Shown: in pieces, positions 17,771 through 25,855 of the stretch | Layout of the letters: every line of letters starts with the position of its first letter | How positions within the stretch are numbered: the stretch's first letter is position 1 | DNA from: Bog-473 sp963783965 | Lineage (GTDB): Bacteria; Actinomycetota; Acidimicrobiia; Acidimicrobiales; RAAP-2 | Assembly: GCA_963783965.1 (NCBI GenBank) | Contig: CAWAPQ010000001.1 | Location: 364,617 to 428,616, forward strand | Reading direction: 5' to 3' | Length of the DNA: 64,000 nt | Position numbers and translations under genes: made by a program | Notes under the pieces: generated by a model | Seen by the model: only the letters and a program-made list of their open reading frames with translations | What the model was told of the DNA's origin: nothing | The model's database searches: none

Positions 17771-19209
17771 TTTTGGGGGGAATCGCCGGCCTGGCAGTTG
17801 CGGTGGCCCTCATCGCCCTCTTCGTTCGCTGGGAGCGGGAAGGCAACCCGCAGCTGGCACCCCTGGTGCTCCTCGGCCTGCTGATCGTGGAGAGCACGCT
17901 CTACGTCGACCCGAACAGCATCCCTCGCGGGCTGTTCCATCCCGGCTCCGGCTCGACGCAGCTCCGCCTGCCCGAGATCTTCATCACGCTCGCACTGATC
18001 GCCCGCCTGATCGCCCGTGGCCGACCGAAGCGGATCGGCCTTCCGGCCGCCCTCTGGCTGGTCTTCATGGTCTGCCTGGTCGTGGGGATGGCGGAGGGCG
18101 TCCTCTACCACAACCAATTCTCGCAGAATCTCTACGAAGCCAAGGCGGTCATCTACATCGGCGGGGCCTACGCGCTGGCCGCCGGAGTCCCCGTGCGGCG
18201 GTATTACGACCAGGGCGACCTCTTCAAGCTGGGGACGCTGTGCGTCGTGTGCGCCACCCTGCTCGACCTCATGACCTTCGCCGGAGTCAGGGTCAACACC
18301 ACGCTGCCGCTGCTCCCGTTGCAAGGCTTTGGTCAGGTCGGCAACGAAACGGCCGCCATTCTCATGGCGGTCGTCACCATGAGCTTCCTCGCCAGACTGG
18401 CGTCAGAGCCCGTCCGGCTGCTCCACGTCCTGGCGCTGATCCCGGTTGTGGTGTGCGTGGTCCTGGCTGAGGAGCGCGCCGTGCTGGTCAACCTGGGCGT
18501 CGTGGTCTTGGTGGCGGTCGCGGCGGTGATCGTGCGCTGGCGGAGAGGTCTGACCCGACGCTTCAACGTCCGATCCGGCCAAGTGGCCGTCGCGCTCCTC
18601 ACGGCCGTCGCCGTGGTCATCGCCATTGTGGTGGTGCCCGCTGCGGTGGAACGGCGACCGGCACAGATCCCGCTTGCTGCGAGCTACGAGAAACTCTTTC
18701 ACAACGAGGGAAAGGCGGAATCGGCCCAGGACCGCCTGAACATGGCCTCGGAAGCCGAAAGTCTGATTCCCCAGCACCTCTTCATCGGCTGGGGGTTGGG
18801 AGTGCAGTTCCCGTTCTACGAGGCCGGGGTGCGCAAAGTCGAGCTCAACCCGTACGTGCACGACGTCGTGCTCGACCTCTGGCTCCGGCTGGGCCTCATC
18901 GGTCTCCTGAGCTTCCTGGCGGCGCTGGGGGCTTCCATCGCCGAGGGACTGCGGGTGTGGCGAAGACAGACCGATCCCGTTGTGGCCGGTCTGGCCCTGG
19001 CGCTCGTGGCGGTGGTGGCGGGGCTGACGGTCACCGCCCTCCTCGAGCCGATGCTCGACGAATACCGGTTCGTGACCTTGTTCGGAATCAGCCTGGGCAT
19101 GCTCCGTGCGTGCGCCACGTCGTTGGACATTCGACGCCGGCCTCTCACCTGGCGTGTGGAAGCGGTCGGCTCGGGCCCGGTGGTCGGGGGCAAGCGATGG
19201 ACCTCGTAA
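17761..19209 (+). CDS. O-antigen ligase/Wzy-like polymerase
   Basis: The 482-residue integral membrane protein has about ten to twelve hydrophobic segments and a large extracytoplasmic loop (~300-375). That loop contains 'SAQDRLNMASEAESLIPQHL' and 'GWGLGVQFPFYEAG', matching the Wzy_C/O-antigen ligase pattern in which a conserved Arg and His bind polyprenyl-linked glycans. In this setting it most likely polymerises repeat units outside the membrane; ligase activity is the alternative. Its ATG lies inside the last codons of the preceding glycosyltransferase, which indicates coupling. Confidence 0.85.
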   Translation: MLLILGGIAGLAVAVALIALFVRWEREGNPQLAPLVLLGLLIVESTLYVDPNSIPRGLFHPGSGSTQLRLPEIFITLALIARLIARGRPKRIGLPAALWLVFMVCLVVGMAEGVLYHNQFSQNLYEAKAVIYIGGAYALAAGVPVRRYYDQGDLFKLGTLCVVCATLLDLMTFAGVRVNTTLPLLPLQGFGQVGNETAAILMAVVTMSFLARLASEPVRLLHVLALIPVVVCVVLAEERAVLVNLGVVVLVAVAAVIVRWRRGLTRRFNVRSGQVAVALLTAVAVVIAIVVVPAAVERRPAQIPLAASYEKLFHNEGKAESAQDRLNMASEAESLIPQHLFIGWGLGVQFPFYEAGVRKVELNPYVHDVVLDLWLRLGLIGLLSFLAALGASIAEGLRVWRRQTDPVVAGLALALVAVVAGLTVTALLEPMLDEYRFVTLFGISLGMLRACATSLDIRRRPLTWRVEAVGSGPVVGGKRWTS

Positions 19210-19253
19210 GCGTGCGACGCCTCACCCCGGCGCAATCCGGCCAGGCACGGGGT

Positions 19254-19409
19254 GCCGGGATGACCGCTCGCGCCCTGGAAGGCCTCGTAGGCTGGCCGCA
19301 GCGGGAGCCCGGGCAGGCCAGCCGCTGCCGCGCTCGCGTGCGCGATGATCTCTCACTCGAATGGCGGGTCGAGGGCGGAGAGCGGTCGTGCGCGGCGGCC
19401 ACCGTCGGG
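19254..19409 (+). pseudogene. Relic of a glycosyltransferase C-terminus
   Basis: Between the polymerase and the chain-length gene, the plus strand encodes 'ALEGLVGWPQREPG' then 'RCRARVRDDLSLEWRVEGGERS'. This matches the last ~45 residues of the GT4 enzyme at 22651-23769 ('ALESLVGWQKREAS', 'RCRAHVRDHFSLDRTVDGVERS'), with about 25 of 43 positions identical by eye. No start or catalytic part is present, so it is the tail of a lost paralogue or of a partial duplication. Confidence 0.75.
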
Positions 19410-19429
19410 ATTCGAGCAGAGGGGCCGGG

Positions 19430-20791
19430 ATGGACGTAAGACAGATCGTACGCACGGTGCGTGCCAAGTGGGTCGTGGCTCTTGTGACCTTCCTGGTGTG
19501 CGTGTTGATCGGCGGTGCCTACGCGGTGCTGCCGGCGAAGGTGTACCAGGCCACGGTGGTCCTGCTGGCGCAGCCGCCCGCCAACGCCCTCGACCCGGCA
19601 TCCGACGTCGGCGCGATTCAGCTCGAAATCCCCCAGATCGCCGTGGAGGCGGAGAACCCGACGGTTGACGCCGAGGCCAAGGCCCAGGTGCCGGCGCGCT
19701 ACCAGTCGGCGCCGGCGACGATTACGGCGTCGGCCGATCCCGGCTCGAACACGGTGACGATCAATGCCTCGAGCACCGACCCCGCCGCCGCCCAGGCATA
19801 CGCCAATGCCACGGCGGCCCGGGTGTTGAAGGTGACGAACCGCGACGCGGGGACTCTGCTCGTCCTGTCCGAGCTGGGGGCGGCCGAGCTCCCGACCAAA
19901 CCGACGAACCCCCGCGCCACGGTGGCAGTGGCGTCCGTGGTGTTCGGACTCATCGCCGCCGTGTTCGCGGCGCTCCTCGCCGGGACCCTGCGGCGCTTCG
20001 TCGCCGCGGACGAAATCGCCGAGCGACTGGGTGTCCCGGTTCTCGGCGAGGTACCCACGCTGGCCCGTCCCGGCTCGAATCCGGCCCAGATGTTCGCGTT
20101 GGCGGGAGACGAGCGTGGGCTCGAAGCTTTCCAACAGCTCAGAAGCCACCTCCACGTCATGTTCCAGGACACCCACCCGGTCATCGCCATCACCTCGTAT
20201 GAGCCGCGGGAGGGCAAGTCCTGCGTGGCCAGCCGCACCGCCTGGGCGCTCGCGACCCCCGGTCATTTCGTCGTTGCCGTCGACGGCGACCTCAGGCAAC
20301 CCACCCTGCACGAGATCTTCGGGGTGGAGCGCTCGCCCGGCGTGAGTGATATTCCGTTGGCCAGCGGGCCCGGCGAGCTTCTGGCGACCACGGACAATCG
20401 GTATCTGGAGGTCATCCCGGCCGGCGTCCCCGCCCGGCATCCCGCCGACATCGCGGCGGCGGATGTGCCGCGACTCCTCCGTGCACTGCGCGAATCGGAA
20501 CGGACGGTCGTGCTCGACTGCCCTCCGATCACCGGCGTTGCCGAGACGACCATCCTCATGGCCAAGGCCGATGCCGTCGTGCTGGTGGTCGACGCCCGGA
20601 AGTTCAACTTCGACAACCTCGAACGCAGCCTGGCGGAAATCCGGGCCGCGGGAGCGGTCGTGGCGGGCATCGTGTTGAATCGGGTGCGGCGGCGGCAGGG
20701 AGGAGCGCCCGACGGCTACCAGGGACCGCCCGCGCCGAGCAGTCCCGAGAAGCCCTCGGTGAAGCCCCACCGGCTCGCTCGATCGGGCTGA
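19430..20791 (+). CDS. Wzc-like chain-length determinant/tyrosine-kinase-type ATPase
   Basis: The 453-residue protein combines a Wzz-type chain-length part (membrane segments near 15-38 and 185-210, extracellular part between) with a cytoplasmic MinD/BY-kinase ATPase. Walker A reads 'EPREGKSCVASRTA', Walker A' 'VVAVDGDLRQPTLHEIF' and Walker B 'TVVLDCPP'. In actinobacteria the two parts are often fused, and the protein controls polymer length and export. The C-terminal tail has only one Tyr (DGYQGP) instead of the usual Tyr cluster, so autophosphorylation may be reduced. The ATG at 19430 follows GAGGGGCCGGG; upstream in-frame codons belong to the glycosyltransferase relic region. Confidence 0.87.
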   Translation: MDVRQIVRTVRAKWVVALVTFLVCVLIGGAYAVLPAKVYQATVVLLAQPPANALDPASDVGAIQLEIPQIAVEAENPTVDAEAKAQVPARYQSAPATITASADPGSNTVTINASSTDPAAAQAYANATAARVLKVTNRDAGTLLVLSELGAAELPTKPTNPRATVAVASVVFGLIAAVFAALLAGTLRRFVAADEIAERLGVPVLGEVPTLARPGSNPAQMFALAGDERGLEAFQQLRSHLHVMFQDTHPVIAITSYEPREGKSCVASRTAWALATPGHFVVAVDGDLRQPTLHEIFGVERSPGVSDIPLASGPGELLATTDNRYLEVIPAGVPARHPADIAAADVPRLLRALRESERTVVLDCPPITGVAETTILMAKADAVVLVVDARKFNFDNLERSLAEIRAAGAVVAGIVLNRVRRRQGGAPDGYQGPPAPSSPEKPSVKPHRLARSG

Positions 20792-20794
20792 CAC

Positions 20795-22408
20795 ATGCTG
20801 CGCGAGCCCGAGATCGACCCGCAGGGTGCTTCGGGGAGCGGTCAGCCGAAGAAGGCCACCGTCCGTCGTAACGTCACGACGAACTACTTGGTCGCCATCG
20901 TTCTCGTGGCGGTCGGCTTCATCACCACGCCCATCCTGACCCACCAACTGGGCATCCTGCGCTACGGCGTTTGGGCTCTCATCGGCGCACTCATCCCGTT
21001 CCTCGAGATTCTCGAGCTCGGGTTCGCCAGTGCGACGACCGCATTCGTCAGCCGGCATCTCGAGCTGCGGGACAACGACAAGGTCGATGCAACGATCAAC
21101 ACCTCTTTGGTCATCCTTTCGATACTCGGGATCGTGGCGTTCGCCGGCGTCGTCGTGTTCGCCGTCTTCCTGCCGGACATCATCACGAGCATCCCGAAGA
21201 GCCTGGTCGGCCAGGCGCGGTTCCTCCTGCTGTTGTTGGCGTTCGACATGGCACTCTCGATTCCGATGGACACGTTCGGCGGAACGCTCGTCGCGATGCA
21301 GCGGTTCGACCTGTTGAACTACAGCCTGATCGCCGTCATCGTCGCCCAGGCGATCGGGTGGGTCGTCGTGTTGTCGCTCCACGGGGGCCTCATCGCGCTG
21401 GGCGTCGTCACGGTCGTGGTCAGCGAGCTGGGCCAGGTGTCGCGGGTGATCATGATCCATCGCCTCCTGCCGTGGTTCCGGGTGTCACTGCGAAAATTCG
21501 ACCGCAGCATCGTCAAGAGGTTCACGACCGCCTCGGGCTGGTACTCACTCGGACAGATCTCCGACGCCGTCCTGGGGCTTTCCGACGTGCTGGTCGTGGG
21601 TGCCGCCGCCGGGGTGCGGGCCGCCGCCATTTACGCGGTGGCCCAGCGGCTCGCTCAGCTCCCGCTGAGGGTCGTGCAGCCCCGCACGGCCATCCTGTTC
21701 GCGAAGGGAGGAGAGCTGGCGGCCCGGGACAATTGGGCGGGCCTGCGCGAGAGCCTCGATGACGTCGTGCGCTTCGTCCTGTGCCTGAGCATCCCCTCCG
21801 CCATTGCACTGGGTTTCCTCGCCGGCCCCGCCGTCGAGGCATGGGTGGGACCGCTCTACCGTGAGGCGGCCCCGGTGATCGGCCTGCTCTGTCTGGCCGC
21901 TGTGGTCCAGGCCTGGGCCCAGTCGCTCAAGGTCGCGATGAACGGCGCGGGGCGCCCCAAGTTCGTGGCGGTCGTTTACAGCACCGAAGCCGTGCTCCAT
22001 GTGGCTCTTGGCATCGCCCTGGCGTCGCGCTACGGCGCGCTCGGCATGGCGGAGGCCGCGCTGATCTGCGTCGTGGTCATGGAGGGGATGGTCATGCTGC
22101 CCGTGGGCTACAAGAGGTTCGGGGATTCGCTGCTTCGCCGGGGTCTGCGCTCCCTGCGGGTCCTGGCTCTGCCGACGGTCGCCACCGCGGCGCTCGCCTG
22201 GGTGATCGGGCGCGGCGACGGTCCGCTGTACGTGTTCACCGACACGCACGGCCGGTTCATCGGGCTGACGGCGGTTGCGGCCGCCGGGATCGCGCTCATG
22301 ATCGTCTTCTACGCGCTGCTGCTGGCTTCCTCGCCGGCCGCGCAACGGCAGGCTTTCGTTGCCCAATTCCGAACTTCGCTGGGCCGGTTCACGGCCCGCC
22401 TGCGCTAG
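20795..22408 (+). CDS. Wzx-type polysaccharide flippase
   Basis: The 537-residue MOP-superfamily membrane protein has about 12-14 hydrophobic segments, beginning 'NYLVAIVLVAVGFITTPILTHQLG'. It should flip undecaprenyl-linked repeat units across the membrane for the polymerase encoded just upstream. Arg, Lys and Glu inside several helices fit Wzx proteins. The ATG lies three bases after the stop of the chain-length gene, so the two are cotranscribed. Confidence 0.9.
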   Translation: MLREPEIDPQGASGSGQPKKATVRRNVTTNYLVAIVLVAVGFITTPILTHQLGILRYGVWALIGALIPFLEILELGFASATTAFVSRHLELRDNDKVDATINTSLVILSILGIVAFAGVVVFAVFLPDIITSIPKSLVGQARFLLLLLAFDMALSIPMDTFGGTLVAMQRFDLLNYSLIAVIVAQAIGWVVVLSLHGGLIALGVVTVVVSELGQVSRVIMIHRLLPWFRVSLRKFDRSIVKRFTTASGWYSLGQISDAVLGLSDVLVVGAAAGVRAAAIYAVAQRLAQLPLRVVQPRTAILFAKGGELAARDNWAGLRESLDDVVRFVLCLSIPSAIALGFLAGPAVEAWVGPLYREAAPVIGLLCLAAVVQAWAQSLKVAMNGAGRPKFVAVVYSTEAVLHVALGIALASRYGALGMAEAALICVVVMEGMVMLPVGYKRFGDSLLRRGLRSLRVLALPTVATAALAWVIGRGDGPLYVFTDTHGRFIGLTAVAAAGIALMIVFYALLLASSPAAQRQAFVAQFRTSLGRFTARLR

Positions 22409-22650
22409 GGTTGCCTGGGGTGAGGCGTCCGTCGACGCTGGTGCGGGACCTCGGCGCGCCTTCGTCGAAACCGCCGATTCCCGTTGCTTGACGGCTCGGC
22501 GCCCGCCGAGGTTGCTCTCCAGACTGGTGACCTGTTCGGCGTGAGGCTGAGCAGCCTGCAGGCCTCCGTGACGTCCATGGGCCGGTGGCGGGGGCGTTCG
22601 AAGCGACGCGACCTCGCTGCCGTCGAGGAGGCTCACGCGGGAGGAGTGGC

Positions 22651-23769
22651 ATGGACGTGATGATGGGAGTGCACTCCATGGCCCCCGTCGGGGGAACCGA
22701 GATCAACGCGTTCCAGGTGGCGCGGGGACTGGCCCAGCGAGGCCATGTCGTCGATCTTCTTTCAGCGAGAGACGGTGCGCTGGCCGGCGAGTACCGGATG
22801 TTCTGCCGGACCGTCACCCGTAGCCCAAGCTTTGATTTCGCGCGCGCAAGCAGCCTGCGCGACATGGTGCGGATGGTTCCGGCAGTGGTGTCCGCCGCCC
22901 GGAGACGACCTGATGTCGTCTATCCCAATCGCTTCGCGGAGATCGTATGGGCGGCGGCGGTGGGTCGGCTCTCCGGCGCTCCCGTGGTCTGCCATCTTCA
23001 TGAAATCCGTCATGCCCGACCCGGCTCCTTCCCCAACGACCATGTGCGGCGCTTCATCGCCGTCTCCGAGTTCCTGCGGAGTCAATGGGTCGAAGTCGGG
23101 CTGAACCCGGATCACATAGACGTGGTCCACAACGGCATCTCGTGTGACGACTACCCCATGGGCGGAGCGGCGGAACGGGTTACGGGGCGTGAGCGTCTCC
23201 ATCTTCCTCAAGATGGGTTCGTTGCGTTGTACTACGGCCGGATCGACCCCGAGAAAGGCATCGATGTGCTTCTCGAGGCTTGGAGAAGGCTGGGAATTGA
23301 CGCAAAGGAAGGAACGCTGTTGCTGGTCGGCTCGCCAAGCGCCCACCTTCAGGACGGCACGCGGTTCCTCGAACGCCTCCGGGCTACGGCGCCGCCCGGG
23401 TGCGTCTGGCTGCCGGCGCAGAGCGATGTGGTGGGTCCGCTCCATGCAGCGGACGTGGTGGTCGCGCCGTCCCTCTGGGCGGAGCCCTTCGGTCGGGTGA
23501 TCGTCGAAGCGATGGCGACGGGGCGCCCGGCGCTGGCGTCTCGGACCGGTGGAATCCCCGAGGTCCTGACGGGCGAGTTCGAGAGGTTCCTGATGGAGCC
23601 CGGAGACCCGGAAGCCATCGCTCTTGCGCTGGAGTCCCTTGTCGGTTGGCAGAAGCGGGAGGCTTCGCTCGGTGCTCGTTGCCGTGCCCATGTGAGGGAT
23701 CACTTCTCGCTCGACCGGACTGTGGACGGTGTTGAGCGATCGCTCCGTGCGGCCGTCGATGCGTCATGA
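22651..23769 (+). CDS. Family 4 glycosyltransferase
   Basis: The 372-residue GT-B enzyme has 'MMGVHSMAPVGGTEINAFQVARGLA' at the start, 'VALYYGRIDPEKGIDVLLEAWRRL' at the C-domain entry and the EX7E motif 'EPFGRVIVEAMATGRPAL', then 'GGIPEVLTG'. The ATG at 22651 follows a clear GGGAGGAG ribosome site. It lies 242 bases after the flippase gene, so it may have its own promoter. A C-terminal relic of a close paralogue lies at 19254-19409, which points to past duplication in this locus. Confidence 0.9.
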   Translation: MDVMMGVHSMAPVGGTEINAFQVARGLAQRGHVVDLLSARDGALAGEYRMFCRTVTRSPSFDFARASSLRDMVRMVPAVVSAARRRPDVVYPNRFAEIVWAAAVGRLSGAPVVCHLHEIRHARPGSFPNDHVRRFIAVSEFLRSQWVEVGLNPDHIDVVHNGISCDDYPMGGAAERVTGRERLHLPQDGFVALYYGRIDPEKGIDVLLEAWRRLGIDAKEGTLLLVGSPSAHLQDGTRFLERLRATAPPGCVWLPAQSDVVGPLHAADVVVAPSLWAEPFGRVIVEAMATGRPALASRTGGIPEVLTGEFERFLMEPGDPEAIALALESLVGWQKREASLGARCRAHVRDHFSLDRTVDGVERSLRAAVDAS

Positions 23770-23909
23770 CGTGGGACGCGGGTTGACACCGCATCTTCGA
23801 CGCGGCGTTCTCGTGTGCCCGCGCGCACCGTGCGGCGTCATCGACTCTCTGGCTCGCTGCCGAATCCGCCAGGGCCGTCTCGGAACCTGGACGCAGTAAG
23901 GTCTTTGCC

Positions 23910-25754
23910 GTGGCTGGAGAGGGTGGGCCGGCGGAGCCGGGGTTGGTGCGCTCAGGCGCGCACCACACAACCCAGCGAGATTTTGCAGAGGAGATTCGGT
24001 CGGCCGCGTGCTGGCTCGGGCCGTCCGATCGACCCCTCTTCACCCGGTTGGACACTCCCGCCGCAGGCCTGATCGTGGGCGCCGTCGTGGTCTGTCCCAC
24101 CATGGGCTTGGAGGCTGCGTACTCCGCCCGAGCGGTCGGTGACTTGGCGCGCCGTTTGGCTGCGAGCGGCTGGGCTGCTCTTCGGGTGGACTACCCGGGC
24201 ATGGGGGATTCGAGCGGCAGCTGGACAGACCCCGACCTCGTCGCAGACTGGCTGAACAGCATTCGCGGTGCCATCGACTATGCCCGGGCTCTCGATGCTC
24301 CGCGCATTGCCCTGGTCGGCATGCGGATAGGCGCCACCCTGGCCGCCGAGGTGGCGAGCGACGGAGGCGTGGACGATCTCGTGCTCTGGGATCCGTGCGC
24401 GACGGGAAAGGCGTTCCTGCGCGAACAGCGTGCATTGTGGTCATTCCTGCGGGACCAGGCCACCGAGTGGGGAACGCTGCGAGAAGGAGAAGTCTGGGGC
24501 TCCGGGGAGGCCATCGGGGACGGGTCGGTGGAGGCGCCGGGCGTTCTGTTCTCGGCGAACACGACTTCGGATCTCGAACGTCTTGCTGCGGCACCGTCGG
24601 GGCAGGCCCTGGCTTCGCGGGAGCTCCTCCTTTTCCGCAAGGGCCGGAAGCCGCCTCGCGCGCTCGCCGAACGGCTGGTATTGCCACACGTCGAGTCCAT
24701 GGAGATAGCCGGCCAGGAAGCACTCCTCGATACGGACGCGGTGACCCCTGAGGCGACGCTGGAGCACATTGTGTCGTGGCTCTCGGACGGAGCTGGGCCC
24801 GTCGTGCGGATCGGAGAGCCCGAAACCGTGACGACCGCCGTGCTCCTGTCCGAGGGTGGGGCAGCCGTACAGGAACGAGCGATCGATATTGGGCCCGCCC
24901 GACTCTTCGGCATCCTCACGGAACCATCGGAAGGACCAGCGGCAGGCCTCAGCGCGATCTTCCTCAATGCCGGTCGGATCGGTCACGACGGGCCTGCCCG
25001 TCTGTGGGTAGATCTGGCACGGTCGTGGGCGTCAGAAGGTATCCGGTGTTTGCGGGTGGACCTCAGCGGCATCGGCGACAGCCCCACTCGACCGGGTCGA
25101 ACTGAGCTGGTCGAGTTCCCGGCCGATGCCCTCCATGATCTCAGCGATGTGCGTCGCGCCATGAGCACGGAACCGGAATCGGAGCACGTCCTCGTCGGGT
25201 TGTGCTCGGGCGGCTATCACGCCATCGAATCTGCGCTCATGACACCCGGCGCGTCAGTCTGTGTCATCAACCCGGCTCTGGCGTACTACCGACCCGTGGA
25301 ACCGCCGCCTCGGCGCTTCGAACCCAGTGCGGAGCTCGGGTTCAGTGACAGGAAAGCCTGGGGAGCGACTCGCCCTCGGGTCTCGCGGCTCGTCGGCCAG
25401 CTCGATCCCCTGAGGCGGGCGGCACGCCGGATCCCCGGCGTGTGGTGGGCCCACAAACGGTTCTTGGTGACCGCAAGCCCCGCCCGGACCTTTGAGCGTC
25501 TGGCGCAATCCGGAGCTGACGCGCTGCTCATTGTCGGCAACGTGGAGGAGCGGAAGCTGTGTCGCGGTGAACGGCGCCGGTTCCGAGCCCTCGTCCGCAA
25601 AGGCCACCTGCAGGTGGAGACCGTTCCCGGCCTGGAGCACACCCTTTTCGAACGGACGGGGCGCGAACACGTGTCGAAGGTTCTCCATACGTACGTCGCC
25701 CGTCGTGCCGCCGCCACCGGAGCGGCCACTGTGGGCGCAGCATCGCCTTCGTGA
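23910..25754 (+). CDS. Two-domain alpha/beta hydrolase of the polysaccharide locus
   Basis: The 614-residue protein contains two alpha/beta hydrolase domains in tandem (~45-290 and ~325-600). Both show the oxyanion-side strand pattern 'LRVDYPGMGDSSGSW' and 'LRVDLSGIGDSPTRPG'. The first nucleophile elbow reads GMRIG (137-141), so the expected Ser is Arg and the domain is probably inactive. The second reads GLCSGG (430-435), which places a Cys (C432) at the nucleophile position, as in dienelactone hydrolases and in some exopolysaccharide-associated hydrolases. A C-terminal His in 'PGLEHTLF' could complete a triad. It has no signal peptide. The GTG at 23910 is tentative. The substrate is unknown. 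Confidence 0.72.
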   Translation: MAGEGGPAEPGLVRSGAHHTTQRDFAEEIRSAACWLGPSDRPLFTRLDTPAAGLIVGAVVVCPTMGLEAAYSARAVGDLARRLAASGWAALRVDYPGMGDSSGSWTDPDLVADWLNSIRGAIDYARALDAPRIALVGMRIGATLAAEVASDGGVDDLVLWDPCATGKAFLREQRALWSFLRDQATEWGTLREGEVWGSGEAIGDGSVEAPGVLFSANTTSDLERLAAAPSGQALASRELLLFRKGRKPPRALAERLVLPHVESMEIAGQEALLDTDAVTPEATLEHIVSWLSDGAGPVVRIGEPETVTTAVLLSEGGAAVQERAIDIGPARLFGILTEPSEGPAAGLSAIFLNAGRIGHDGPARLWVDLARSWASEGIRCLRVDLSGIGDSPTRPGRTELVEFPADALHDLSDVRRAMSTEPESEHVLVGLCSGGYHAIESALMTPGASVCVINPALAYYRPVEPPPRRFEPSAELGFSDRKAWGATRPRVSRLVGQLDPLRRAARRIPGVWWAHKRFLVTASPARTFERLAQSGADALLIVGNVEERKLCRGERRRFRALVRKGHLQVETVPGLEHTLFERTGREHVSKVLHTYVARRAAATGAATVGAASPS

Positions 25755-25855
25755 TGCTCGTAGCATCAGCGGTTGTGGCCTGACGTCGTGACCGGTCCCG
25801 CAGCGAACCGGTCGGGTGGTATCGGGGGCACGGATTGCCGGAAAGGGGTTCGAAC

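Noticed and set aside
19145..21460. Very long minus-strand open frame (771 codons) opposite the chain-length and flippase genes
   Set aside because: It is His/Arg/Asp-rich with no family motifs and lies opposite clear genes; in GC-rich DNA the antisense frame is often open by composition.
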